Source: Flavobacteriales bacterium (GTDB lineage: Bacteria; Bacteroidota; Bacteroidia; Flavobacteriales_D; Sanyastnellaceae). Taken from it: DNA of 64,000 bases. The position numbers were made by a program, and so were the translations under genes. Positions within the stretch are counted from its first letter, which is position 1. Every line of letters starts with the position of its first letter. A model generated the notes under the pieces. It was not told the origin of the DNA. It made no database searches and saw only the letters and a list, made by a program, of their open reading frames with translations. This document shows positions 44,492 through 54,140 of this stretch, piece by piece. Where the stretch lies: NCBI GenBank assembly GCA_016722445.1, contig JADKIZ010000002.1, forward strand, positions 186,001-250,000, read 5' to 3'.

Positions 44492-47400
44492 TCATTTCAC
44501 AATGGTGAAAGCCATACGTGACACACTTCGCGTGGTTTTCACAGAGATAAAATAATATCCCTGACTCAGAGCAGCAGTGTCTATTCTAACTGATCTGGTG
44601 CCATTGGCATTGCCGGAATATACCAACTGGCCATCCGCATGAAACACTTGATATTCGCTGATGAGATCATCGGCGGTAATCTGCAACAAATCTGAGGCAG
44701 GATTAGGAAAAATGTTCACCCCTCCTGTATTAAATTCTTGGACACCCACCGGATCGCTGATATTGATGGTCATTTGCTGATTGGACCAAGTGAAAACGCT
44801 GGAGCTGGAGAGCGACAAAATGATGGTCTCAACACCTTCAGGTATTAAATCATCAACCAGTGAAATATCGAATGACTGAGTAGAAGTTCCTGCCGGGAAA
44901 GTTATGACAACAGGGAAAATAGCATTGTAATCAACACTATTCGCTGCAGTACCGCTTACATCCAGGATGAGGGTAATATCAGCACTCACATCAGTTCCCA
45001 CAACATTCACCGTGATGGTGCCTATGTTTTCAAACACATTCAGTTCTGACAATTCGAAACCTGCTGTTGGAGTGGTAATTGTCACGCAGGATAAAGCATC
45101 ATGCGCACCGATGTGACTGAAATCCGCTTGATCATATCCCAACCATTGACCGGCAGAAACTGTCCAATCTGGACTTCCGGCAATGACTTGCGGTCTGCGA
45201 ACCAAGACCTGATTTGAGGTAGAAAAATTGCCGGCATTCCAACCAAAATTGCCTGGGTTGTCACCAACAATACCGATACGATCGACTACACTGCCCTGAT
45301 ACAACAATTCAATCGCATCATTTCCTGTGAAATTTGCAACTGCATCCTGAATATCAGCCGCAGCAGTGAGGAGCGGATCTGCCTGATTCTGGCCATTGCC
45401 ATTCGATAAAACCACATACACATCATGTGAAGGAAGGATACCACTCAAAGTGAGCGTAGCGGTTGGTGTATTCGAACCATCCTGATATTGTTGTATTGTA
45501 TAGTCTGAAAGATCGATATCGCTGTTTGTAGGATTGTACAGTTCCAACGCTTTGTTGGATTGGGTATCCTCAACAAATTCGGAGAAGAACAAGAATGTAC
45601 ATGAAGGAACGGCGCTACAATCAGCAACAAAAATTTCGATGACGCCATTTGAAAACTCAATACAATCGCCAGCCAATATCCCAGAAACAGGCAATCCAGC
45701 CTCTATTGTGGCGCTTTGAATATCACCAAGGTATGAGATCCCATACACACGATAATTGCCAACAGGCAACGTATTGAAATCAACTGGCGAGGAAATCAAC
45801 TCAATGATGTTATCAAGGTCATCAGTGAGTACAAAAGAATACGACGCATCAATTGATTGTGATGTCGAGTAAAATTCCCATATGTCAGTCATATCATCGC
45901 TGCAAATGGTGATGATGGAAGTATCATCAGAGAGTAGGACATCGCCACCATCACATCCTGTTATGATACATGGATTTCTGAATACAGTGATAAAATTATT
46001 GGACAGTGAAGCACAAGTGTCAGAAGAGATATCCTGCACGAGGTCATTCAGTTCCGTTGTGGTAGGATCGAGTGTTCCTGTAAATGACAACCCGTAAATG
46101 TGGAAAGTTCCTGCACCCAAAGCATCCATATCAACAGGTGAAGATGCTGAAACAAATAAAACACTGTCGTTGATGTTCGTTACTACGTAAACGTATTGTG
46201 CAGCTGGCATCGAAGTGGTATTGATCAAATCGATGGCCGTATTTGGAAGGTCAGAACATTGCGTTACAGGACCGAACCCAGAAGCACGCTGAACATTTCC
46301 TCCATCACAGTTGAGGTCATTCGCAATGATGGTGATGGTAATGTCAGTATCAATCCAATAAATACTTTCCAAAGAAGAAAGTGTGAAAGTGATGGTTTCA
46401 TCATTTTCAAGATCGAGATCATCAATGACGTCAAAAGAGAAAGTTATCACTGCCTCACCTTCATTGAATGTGATCTGTGCCGGAGTTGTAAGGGTATAAT
46501 CAATACCATCGACTGTACCAGTAATCAACAAATCGACAACCGTTGGGGTGGTTACATTCTCATAAAGTATCTCAAATGACACCGTTCCTGCATTTTCATT
46601 CACCGTAAAATCATCGGTAACAATACCGGCGATAATATCACTTCCGCAAGGATCGAATAAGTGGTAACCGATGTGTGAATAGTCATCAGCAGCATAAACA
46701 TCCCATTGCGTTTCTGAAATTGCCCAGATATTAATTGGAGATTGAACGGCTGTTTGTCTTACGATGATGTTGTTTCTCGTAGATCCTGTTCCAACAGTCC
46801 ATCCGGTCTGATTTCCGGGATTTTCACCTACCACGCCAATGACGTCGATGACAGTTGAATCGTGATGCAATTCGACTGCATCATTACCAGAAAAATTTGA
46901 AATGACATCGATGATATCCGCTGCGGCGAGGACTTCCGGATCAGCAGCACCACCACCGGGACCGCCGCCACCACCGGGATTAGCAATGATATATACCTCA
47001 TACGGATCTAACATACCAGAGAGGAACAATGTATCCGTTGCAGTGAATGAACCATTTGAATATTGCCAAACACTGTATGCACTCAAATCAACGACATTTG
47101 GAGTAGGATTAAAAATTTCAAGCGCTTTGGTTCCGTTGTTACCTTCAATGTATTCAGAGAAGAAAAGCTCAGTGCAAGGATCAATCAATACACAGTCATA
47201 AAGTGTGATCGCATATGTATTTACGGCATAGTCAGCACAAACAGTAGCGAACACGCCCGTGGCTGGCATACCAGCCATAGCAGAAGCAGCATCAATTTCA
47301 CCGGAATAGGAAACACCATAGACAATATAGTCACCAGCTGGTAAGGTTGAAAGATCCATTGCACCAGTCGAGGTAGAAACAATAAGATCATTGACATCTG

Positions 47401-48484
47401 CGATGATGTAGATGTATGAAGCTTCTTGCGATGTTGAAGTATTGGCCCATTGGATAGTAGTAGCAGTTAATGCACATCCAGCATAAACATTATCACCATT
47501 GCTATCGCTGATTTCTCCACCAATACAGCCGGAACAAACATTGATTACAATATCCAGAGCATTGTCAGAAATGGAAACACATGAAGGCGATGTAATACCC
47601 GCAATTGGCAAACCCACCGAAGTAGATGCTTCGTTGACACTATCATTATAAGCAACTGCATAAATATGATAAGTACCTGCAGCCATGCTATTCACTTCGT
47701 AGGAAGGATTTGGCAATACTTCAAGAATAAGATCTGCAGCGTCCGTGAGTACATAAAACACACCATCACCAAACGAATTGGTATCAGCACTAAAGGTAAT
47801 TAGCTCCGCGGTTACGTTGTCACAAAGTGCAACCGTTGTGCTCAGATCGTCAAAAGCAATTCCACCTCCGAGGCATTGTGGAACATTCCATGTACCTGGT
47901 GTAACACCTTGTAAAATGAAGCTCGTTCCAACATAAGGATCGCCGCCATCTGGAATCCTGGATAAAGAATTATCTGCACCACCCTGTTGTGCTGTTTCAT
48001 CCAATTGCGTGTAACCAGGCACGAGAACATCAAGTCCCAAACCTGTGATGAGATTGGTCGCAGTCTGATCACCTGTGCCATAAACCGCTGCTTCAATGAG
48101 ATCGGTATTTACTGGAATTGTTCCATCTGGAAAATCGGTTGCATCAGCGTGATAAATAGCGATGGCGTCCTGTCCATTTTGCATGGTGGCGTTGCCGATG
48201 ATCAGATCCACATTAGTTGTATTGGCATTACCTATGACGAAAAATCCGTTTTCATCGAGAGAATATCCATCAAGATCGAAAGCAGCATAGCTCAGTCCGC
48301 TCTGACCATCATAAAAGACAAGGACAAGACTATCGAGAGAAAAGGCTGGTGTACCAAACAATTCGATGAATTCCTGTGTATCTGGTCCACCTGGATTGTC
48401 ACAATTGATTTCGTTGAAAACGACGCTTTGCGTCATGGCTGTAAATGGCAAAGCCATGATCAGGCCAAGTAAAAATTTTTTCAT
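44492..48484 (-). CDS. Giant T9SS-secreted protein with lamin-tail, Calx-beta and repeat modules
   Basis: The protein has 1,330 residues with a signal peptide (MKKFLLGLIMALPFTAMTQ). The order appears to be: lamin-tail-like domain (about 20-200, VVFNEINCDN), two copies of a cysteine-ended repeat (about 205-435), lamin-tail (about 440-620, LFFSEYIEG), Calx-beta (about 625-730, FTVNENAGTVSFEI) and two more repeat copies (about 735-960). A third lamin-tail (LFFSEFVED), a second Calx-beta (LNVFENIGTITVNV) and a type A sorting domain (from about 1255, NIFPNPASDLLQI to MAFTIVK) follow. A glycine/proline-rich stretch (about 505-515) lies in the second lamin-tail. It is probably a surface adhesin or matrix protein. 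No catalytic motif is seen. Confidence 0.88.
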   Translation of the reverse strand: MKKFLLGLIMALPFTAMTQSVVFNEINCDNPGGPDTQEFIELFGTPAFSLDSLVLVFYDGQSGLSYAAFDLDGYSLDENGFFVIGNANTTNVDLIIGNATMQNGQDAIAIYHADATDFPDGTIPVNTDLIEAAVYGTGDQTATNLITGLGLDVLVPGYTQLDETAQQGGADNSLSRIPDGGDPYVGTSFILQGVTPGTWNVPQCLGGGIAFDDLSTTVALCDNVTAELITFSADTNSFGDGVFYVLTDAADLILEVLPNPSYEVNSMAAGTYHIYAVAYNDSVNEASTSVGLPIAGITSPSCVSISDNALDIVINVCSGCIGGEISDSNGDNVYAGCALTATTIQWANTSTSQEASYIYIIADVNDLIVSTSTGAMDLSTLPAGDYIVYGVSYSGEIDAASAMAGMPATGVFATVCADYAVNTYAITLYDCVLIDPCTELFFSEYIEGNNGTKALEIFNPTPNVVDLSAYSVWQYSNGSFTATDTLFLSGMLDPYEVYIIANPGGGGGPGGGAADPEVLAAADIIDVISNFSGNDAVELHHDSTVIDVIGVVGENPGNQTGWTVGTGSTRNNIIVRQTAVQSPINIWAISETQWDVYAADDYSHIGYHLFDPCGSDIIAGIVTDDFTVNENAGTVSFEILYENVTTPTVVDLLITGTVDGIDYTLTTPAQITFNEGEAVITFSFDVIDDLDLENDETITFTLSSLESIYWIDTDITITIIANDLNCDGGNVQRASGFGPVTQCSDLPNTAIDLINTTSMPAAQYVYVVTNINDSVLFVSASSPVDMDALGAGTFHIYGLSFTGTLDPTTTELNDLVQDISSDTCASLSNNFITVFRNPCIITGCDGGDVLLSDDTSIITICSDDMTDIWEFYSTSQSIDASYSFVLTDDLDNIIELISSPVDFNTLPVGNYRVYGISYLGDIQSATIEAGLPVSGILAGDCIEFSNGVIEIFVADCSAVPSCTFLFFSEFVEDTQSNKALELYNPTNSDIDLSDYTIQQYQDGSNTPTATLTLSGILPSHDVYVVLSNGNGQNQADPLLTAAADIQDAVANFTGNDAIELLYQGSVVDRIGIVGDNPGNFGWNAGNFSTSNQVLVRRPQVIAGSPDWTVSAGQWLGYDQADFSHIGAHDALSCVTITTPTAGFELSELNVFENIGTITVNVVGTDVSADITLILDVSGTAANSVDYNAIFPVVITFPAGTSTQSFDISLVDDLIPEGVETIILSLSSSSVFTWSNQQMTINISDPVGVQEFNTGGVNIFPNPASDLLQITADDLISEYQVFHADGQLVYSGNANGTRSVRIDTAALSQGYYFISVKTTRSVSRMAFTIVK

Positions 48485-48751
48485 ACAGGTTATTTATGGT
48501 TTCAAAAAAGCAAGTTACAGAAAGAAAATCTCGGGGTTCACATGGTAAAAATACCCGTTTTGCCCGCTTGTTAAGTGAGTATTCTTCTGGTCGCACACAT
48601 TACAGCGATAGCCTTAGGTTCCTTGGGTTTGCAACCGGAATTTTTCGATCCGACAATAGGATTTGTGTCAGCATTCCATGAGTAGGGGCTTTTTTTTCTC
48701 GTATCGAGGGTCATCTGGTCGATTTTTGAGGAAAGGAAATTTGAAATCAGC
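48485..48751. other. Divergent intergenic region (267 bp)
   Basis: It lies between two divergently transcribed T9SS cargo genes. No exact TAnnTTTG box was found; short palindromes and T tracts near 48690 carry no clear meaning. Confidence 0.3.
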
Positions 48752-49834
48752 ATGAAAAAAATCTACGCTGCAGTCTCTGCATTGTTACTATTCTCTACTC
48801 TTCACTCACAACAACTCACTTCATTGGAGTCGGTAGACTACGATGCCACCAACCACCGCTGGCTTGCCAGTAATGGATCTAATGTGATTGTTGTTGATAA
48901 TGATGGTAATGAAATCGATTATTTCGGTTCTGATCCCGAAGCCGATTACGGCATGGAGGTGATGGGCACGGCACTATACTCCATCGTGGGTACAGGAGTC
49001 AAAGCTTATGATCTAACATCCGGAGCAGAGGTATCTTCCATCACCATAACTGGAGCACAATTTCTCAATGGGATGGCCAGTGATGGAGATCACCGAATTT
49101 GGGTAACAGATTTCACTGCCAAAAAAATCTATGAAATTGATTTTACCGATTGGGCAAATCCATCTTATGTGCAGATCGTAGCGAATACCGTCACTACACC
49201 CAATGGAATCTGTTATGACGAAACAAATAACCGACTCGTATTTGTGGCATGGGGATCAAATGCATCCATCAAATCCGTTTCATTGAGTGATTATAGCCTT
49301 ACTACTTTGGTCAATAACACCATGGTTGGCAACATTGATGGTATTGATAACGATAATTACGGCAACTACTACATTGCTTCATGGTCACCAAACAGGATCA
49401 CCAAATACAACAGCGATTTCAGTGTAAATGAGATCGTGACTGTGAGCGGCACATTAAGTTCACCAGCTGATATTGCGTATGCGGAGGAAATCGACACCTT
49501 GGCCATTCCCAATTCAGGTAATCAAACTGTCTTATTCGTAGGTTTCACACCATCAGGTGTAACTGAGAGAACAGAGGAAAATCCATTTGGCATCAGTTGC
49601 TATCCCAATCCACTTTCACCACAATCGGTCTTGAGTTTCGAACTCACGACCTCAGGACTAACCACCATAGAAATCCTTGATCAGCAAGGCCGTGTGGTAG
49701 AAGAAATTCTGAAGGAAAATTTACCCGCTACAAAACACAAAATTGTCCTTGGAGAATTGGATTTAAGTTCCGGACATTATTTGTGGCGAATCACAAATGG
49801 TGGTGGTACGCAGGTTTATCCGTTCATCAAATAA
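48752..49834 (+). CDS. T9SS-secreted beta-propeller-like (SMP-30/NHL type) protein
   Basis: The protein has 360 residues with a signal peptide (MKKIYAAVSALLLFSTLHSQ). Residues about 20-270 are repeated strands with blade-like motifs (VDYDATNHRWLASNGSNVIVVDNDGNE, NGMASDGDHRIWVTDFTAKKIYEID, IDGIDNDNYGNYYIASWSPNRITKY), suggesting a six-bladed propeller. The final 80 residues are a T9SS sorting domain (CYPNPLSPQSVLSFEL, IEILDQQGRVVEEI, YLWRITNGG). Related propellers are lactonases or binding proteins. The catalytic metal ligands could not be confirmed. Confidence 0.85.
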   Translation: MKKIYAAVSALLLFSTLHSQQLTSLESVDYDATNHRWLASNGSNVIVVDNDGNEIDYFGSDPEADYGMEVMGTALYSIVGTGVKAYDLTSGAEVSSITITGAQFLNGMASDGDHRIWVTDFTAKKIYEIDFTDWANPSYVQIVANTVTTPNGICYDETNNRLVFVAWGSNASIKSVSLSDYSLTTLVNNTMVGNIDGIDNDNYGNYYIASWSPNRITKYNSDFSVNEIVTVSGTLSSPADIAYAEEIDTLAIPNSGNQTVLFVGFTPSGVTERTEENPFGISCYPNPLSPQSVLSFELTTSGLTTIEILDQQGRVVEEILKENLPATKHKIVLGELDLSSGHYLWRITNGGGTQVYPFIK

Positions 49835-49843
49835 CGCATCATT

Positions 49844-49950
49844 GAATTATGAATTATGAATTATGAGTTATGAATTATGAAGGGGAGAATGGAGATGTCA
49901 ATGCACTTCCTTCTGCGGTCCTAATACCCAATACCTAATTCCTAATACCC
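49844..49950. repeat. Second copy of the heptamer plus CTAATACC repeat
   Basis: About five ATGAATT-type heptamers (49844-49881, one ATGAGTT) are followed by 49901-49950 (GCACTTCCTTCTGCGGTCC, then TAATACC-type units). The order and spacing match 7027-7178. It begins 10 nt after a stop codon. Confidence 0.75.
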
Positions 49951-50182
49951 ATTTAAATGATGAATTGAGGGGATTAATTCATCATTGATGGAATGAAAGA
50001 AACATCAACTGGCGATCGGCATCTTGAGGGTATTTATTCCTGCTGTACTTGTTGGTGTTGCCATGTGACTCATTGGAGATTCCGAAAAACATAAGTGGAT
50101 TCTTTATTCGAGCATGATGTTTTGCCTTGGTATAACGCGTATAAAATTCACATCAAGTTAGAGTGAGGCTCCATAACCATCC
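49951..50182. other. Non-coding stretch before the ABC transporter gene end
   Basis: No open frame with protein-like composition, no tRNA and no clear terminator was seen. It may hold gene debris, but nothing could be identified. Confidence 0.35.
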
Positions 50183-51928
50183 TCATTCATCCTGAAATTG
50201 CAATTCAAATAACCTTTTGTAGATACCATTTGACGCGAGCAATGTCTCATGACTTCCTGTTTCCATAATTCGGCCGTGATGTAAAACAACAATTTTATTT
50301 GCTTTTCTGACAGTAGAGAGTCGGTGCGCAATCACGATGCTTGTTCTGTTTTTTACGATACTTTCTGTGGCATATTGTATCAGTGCCTCGGATTGTGTAT
50401 CAATGGATGAAGTGGCTTCATCGAGTATGAGGACACGTGTATTCTGCACAAAAGCCCTGATGAAGGAGATCAGTTGACGCTGACCTGCACTTAACATGCC
50501 ACCTCGCTCACGAACATTGTAGTCATAGTTACCGGGTAGTTTCATGATAAAATCATGCGTGCCAATTTTTTTACTGGCATCAATCACAGATTCCCTGCTA
50601 ATACGGTCATCATAAAGCGTGATGTTGTTGAAAATACTATCATTGAAAAGAAATACATCTTGAGACACCAGGCCAATATCACTGCGTAGTGCCGCAAAAG
50701 AATAATCACGAATGGGTTTGTTATCAATAAAAATCTGACCCCGATCGATATCATAAAAACGATTGATCAAGGCTGCCATGGTCGTTTTTCCGGAACCCGT
50801 TGCGCCGACGAATGCGATCATTTCACCCGGTTTTATTTCCAGGGTGATATCATGAAGGACATCCTGTTCAGGTAAATAAGAAAAGGAAACATGCTGAAAA
50901 GAAATTCCACCATGTTCTATCTTTTGAATTTGACCGTCATCCGTTTGGTATTCGTTTGTATCAAGCAGTTTAAAAACACGTTCTGCATTCACCACACCCA
51001 TTTGCAATACATTAAAATTATCGGCCATCTGGCGAATAGGTCGATACATCATGGTGATAAAAGTGGAAAATTCGAGCAGTTTACCAGGAGTCATGCGGCC
51101 ATCGATTGACTCATGCAAACCCCACCAAATCATGAGTGCAACCGAAGAAGCAGACAACAATTCTACGACTGGAAAAAAAACACTGTACGCCCAGATTCCG
51201 CGAATATGCGCATCCCTGTGCTCCTGATTGATCCGATGAAATTTCTGTTGTTCTTCTTTTTCGCGATTGAATATCTGCACGATGCTCATTCCGGAAACAT
51301 GTTCTTGTATAAATACATTGATCCTCGCAACTTGATTGCGTACATCGTTAAACGACTTCTTTACTGCAACTTGAAATAGTCGTGTGGCATAAAATAAAAT
51401 GGGAATTGGAATCAATATCCAAAGGGTAAGTTGCCAGTCGAGCCAGAACATAAATCCGACAATAAAAAACAACTTGAGAAAATCACGCACGATATCGAGA
51501 ATTCCTGCAGAGAAAACATCAGCAACTCCATCGATATCTGAAATCAATCTGGTGACAAACTGCCCTACTGGAGTTTTGTCATAATAACTGAGCTTAAACT
51601 TCAGTACATGTCTGAAAAGTTCTGCGCGTAAATCAAATGTGACTGATTGTGCGACTTTATTGGCCAATTGTGCTTGTACATACTGAATGACAGATTCAAT
51701 GATCATGATGACCACGTACCACATCGACAATCGAAAAATGAGTGCACTGTTGTGATCACGCACACCTACGTCGAGCATATCACGTGTCAAGCCCGGACGA
51801 ATGCCGACAATGGCTGCCAGCAACAACACAAGCGCCATAGTAATGAAAAAGGCAACCCGGTATGGTTTGCCTTTTCTGTATAGCCGCAGAAATATTTTAA
51901 AATCAAAAGCTTTCCCGCTGTAGCTCAA
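50183..51928 (-). CDS. ABC exporter, MsbA/multidrug type (fused membrane and ATPase domains)
   Basis: The protein has 581 residues. The first 310 contain six membrane helices (FFITMALVLLLAAIVGI, MWYVVIMIIESVIQYV, FFIVGFMFWLDW and others). The ATPase domain has Walker A GATGSGKTTMA (near 374), Q-loop VSQDVFLFND, signature LSAGQRQLISFIRAF, Walker B VLILDEATSSID and the switch histidine IAHRLSTV. It works as a homodimer or as half of a heterodimer. In Bacteroidota such genes are often annotated as lipid or drug exporters; the substrate is not visible from sequence. It follows a small exported-protein gene by 4 nt. Confidence 0.92.
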   Translation of the reverse strand: MSYSGKAFDFKIFLRLYRKGKPYRVAFFITMALVLLLAAIVGIRPGLTRDMLDVGVRDHNSALIFRLSMWYVVIMIIESVIQYVQAQLANKVAQSVTFDLRAELFRHVLKFKLSYYDKTPVGQFVTRLISDIDGVADVFSAGILDIVRDFLKLFFIVGFMFWLDWQLTLWILIPIPILFYATRLFQVAVKKSFNDVRNQVARINVFIQEHVSGMSIVQIFNREKEEQQKFHRINQEHRDAHIRGIWAYSVFFPVVELLSASSVALMIWWGLHESIDGRMTPGKLLEFSTFITMMYRPIRQMADNFNVLQMGVVNAERVFKLLDTNEYQTDDGQIQKIEHGGISFQHVSFSYLPEQDVLHDITLEIKPGEMIAFVGATGSGKTTMAALINRFYDIDRGQIFIDNKPIRDYSFAALRSDIGLVSQDVFLFNDSIFNNITLYDDRISRESVIDASKKIGTHDFIMKLPGNYDYNVRERGGMLSAGQRQLISFIRAFVQNTRVLILDEATSSIDTQSEALIQYATESIVKNRTSIVIAHRLSTVRKANKIVVLHHGRIMETGSHETLLASNGIYKRLFELQFQDE

Positions 51929-51932
51929 ATTC

Positions 51933-52487
51933 TCAGGAATTAATCTTGAAAGAATTCATCACTTTGATTGCTGCATCTTTGTAATAATCGAAATCGCGAG
52001 GTTGAGCCGTAAAAGTGAGGATAACCGCTTTGCCATCCAACATCGTAATGTATTGGATGAAATGCAAGGTGAAACCATTGAGATCACCAGTGTATTCCAG
52101 CATGTAAAAATCACGCTTGTTCAACTTCTTCTTTTCCTTTTTAATGATGGTTGAATTGGTGAAGAACACGGGAATATTTCCAACCGACATGTCTACATAG
52201 GCATCCAATTGCGAATGTTCCGGACCTACAACCTGCTCGAGCAGATTGATGTTATCGGTAAAATTATCTTCTTCATCAGAAAGTGGGGTGTGAACAAAAA
52301 AAGTCGTCCCAGCATCACCGGAAACATCTTGTAACCAAGAATCAGGATGTTCGATCGTGAATCTTCCTGCGTCAAGTTTCAGCCATTTTCCTGGCATTTG
52401 ATAGTTGCGAGGTGCATCTTGTTGTGCATTGGCAACCATTGAGAAACATGCGATCGCAACGATAAAAAGTGTAGTATGAAGTTTCAT
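51933..52487 (-). CDS. Exported PsbP/DUF1795-like protein
   Basis: The protein has 184 residues with a signal peptide (MKLHTTLFIVAIACFSMVANAQ). The mature region is one alpha/beta domain beginning FTIEHPDSWLQD, and it ends VILTFTAQPRDFDYYKDAAIKVMNSFKI. This is the fold and ending typical of PsbP-like and DUF1795 proteins. The function is unknown. It lies just upstream of the ABC exporter and is probably co-transcribed. Confidence 0.75.
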   Translation of the reverse strand: MKLHTTLFIVAIACFSMVANAQQDAPRNYQMPGKWLKLDAGRFTIEHPDSWLQDVSGDAGTTFFVHTPLSDEEDNFTDNINLLEQVVGPEHSQLDAYVDMSVGNIPVFFTNSTIIKKEKKKLNKRDFYMLEYTGDLNGFTLHFIQYITMLDGKAVILTFTAQPRDFDYYKDAAIKVMNSFKINS

Positions 52488-52649
52488 GGCATTAATTTAT
52501 GGAGCGCTAATTTCTGAAAAATCTGGGAAATTCCGTGGTTTTTGTGAATTTTCCCATGAATAGAGGCAATTCCGAGCTCTTTGAATCAACCATCCAGACA
52601 ACGCTGAGAATTTCGGCAACCTCAGCATTTTCTTAATGATCATTGAATC

Positions 52650-53465
52650 TCAGACTCGTATCCGATCCATATCCGGATAGATGATTCTGGTGAGGTGAAG
52701 ACCTCGGGCGTCAACACTTTCTCCCGCCATCTTTCTTTTGCCTGCCTCGATGATTGTGCGAAAATCATCTACCCCAATTTTACCTCGACCAACGGCAATG
52801 AGTGTACCTACAACCGATCGCACCATGTTTCGCAGAAAACGATCTGCGGTGATATGGAAAACCAATTTGTAATCATCCTTTACCCAACGCGCTTCTCTGA
52901 CATCACAGTATGTCGTTTTTTGTCCACCTCCCGACTTACAGAAAGCAGCAAAATCGCGGTAATTCAATAATAATACGGCTGCTTCATTCATTTTATCCAT
53001 GTCGAGTGGCCACGGATAAAAAGTAGAAAATCGCTCCACAAATGGATCGCGTTGTTGATGAATGTGATATTCATAACTGCGCTCCATGGCATCAAATCTG
53101 GCGTGAGCGAGATGCGGCACTTCCCAGATTCGAAACAGTCCGATATCATGGGGCAGCATCATATTTAATTTGAAAAAAACCGTCTCGAGGTCTTCAATGT
53201 GATGTTCGGCATTGAAGTGAAGGTAAAAATCGCGGGCGTGTACACCAGCATCCGTCCTACCACAACCAATTGTCACCAACTTTTCCTGACGCAAAAGTTT
53301 CCTCAGCGCACCTTCAATCTCCGCCTGAATACTATGACCATTGGATTGCCTTTGCCAGCCGTGGTAATTCGTTCCATCGTAGGAAATGCGCATGAAATAG
53401 CGTGGCCACATCTCCGATGCCGGCTCAACAATTTCTTCTTCGTTTAAAAGATTTTCTTCAGTCAT
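52650..53465 (-). CDS. truA: tRNA pseudouridine synthase A
   Basis: TruA makes pseudouridine at positions 38-40 of the tRNA anticodon arm. It has 271 residues from ATG 53465. The catalytic aspartate is in GCGRTDAGVHA; RISYDGTNYHGWQRQ and ITADRFLRNMVRSVVGTLIAVGRG are conserved. The frame is open upstream to 53654, but that extension overlaps the divergent pabA-like gene and is not family-like. It starts 90 bp from that gene on the opposite strand. Confidence 0.94.
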   Translation of the reverse strand: MTEENLLNEEEIVEPASEMWPRYFMRISYDGTNYHGWQRQSNGHSIQAEIEGALRKLLRQEKLVTIGCGRTDAGVHARDFYLHFNAEHHIEDLETVFFKLNMMLPHDIGLFRIWEVPHLAHARFDAMERSYEYHIHQQRDPFVERFSTFYPWPLDMDKMNEAAVLLLNYRDFAAFCKSGGGQKTTYCDVREARWVKDDYKLVFHITADRFLRNMVRSVVGTLIAVGRGKIGVDDFRTIIEAGKRKMAGESVDARGLHLTRIIYPDMDRIRV

Positions 53466-53555
53466 AAAATCAGGATGCAAGAATACTACAAGAAAAGACG
53501 CCCACTCATGCCAGTACATCCAATCCGCCGCCACAGTTGATACATTTGCGACGGC

Positions 53556-54140
53556 ATGAAGATTTTGCTCATCGATAATTACGACAGCTTCACGTATAAC
53601 CTGCATCACTATCTTGAACAGATCACTGATGATCCGGTAACGGTAGTTAGACATGATGCCATGAGTGCCGAAGATGCCGGTGAATTCGACCTCATCATGT
53701 TATCTCCAGGTCCTGGATTACCTGTCGATGCAGGTATCACCATGGAGGTAATCCGCATGTGGCATCAAAGCAAAAACATTTTTGGAGTGTGTCTCGGGCA
53801 TCAAGCCATTGGAGAATTTTTCGGAGGAAAACTCCGAAATCTGGATGAAGTGCATCACGGAATTGAATCCTCCATTGATGTGGTTCATCCCGACATCCTG
53901 TATCGCAATTTGCCTTCCACCCTTACTGTTGGCAGATATCATTCATGGGTTATCGAGGACAACACACTTCCCTCTTCGCTGATCGTTACTGCGCGTGATC
54001 AATCGGGTGAAATCATGTCGATCAGACATAAGCATTACAATGTTTGTGGTGTACAATTCCATCCGGAAAGTGTGATGACACCGCATGGATTACAAATGAT
54101 CAGGAATTGGGTTGAGGCAGAAAGAGCATATAACAAATGA
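53556..54140 (+). CDS. pabA: Aminodeoxychorismate/anthranilate synthase glutaminase subunit
   Basis: The protein has 194 residues of a class I glutamine amidotransferase. Nucleophile cysteine is in GVCLGHQAIGE (near 79), and the histidine-glutamate pair is in GVQFHPESVMT (near 170). LLIDNYDSFTYNL at the start is the TrpG/PabA signature. It supplies ammonia for 4-aminodeoxychorismate (folate) or anthranilate (tryptophan). No trp genes are adjacent, so pabA is the more likely name, but sequence alone does not separate the two. Confidence 0.88.
   Translation: MKILLIDNYDSFTYNLHHYLEQITDDPVTVVRHDAMSAEDAGEFDLIMLSPGPGLPVDAGITMEVIRMWHQSKNIFGVCLGHQAIGEFFGGKLRNLDEVHHGIESSIDVVHPDILYRNLPSTLTVGRYHSWVIEDNTLPSSLIVTARDQSGEIMSIRHKHYNVCGVQFHPESVMTPHGLQMIRNWVEAERAYNK

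Noticed and set aside
52600..52650. Hairpin GCTGAG/CTCAGC as a terminator of truA
   Set aside because: The T-rich tail is on the plus strand, while truA is on the minus strand; the stem is only 6 bp, so it is not listed.
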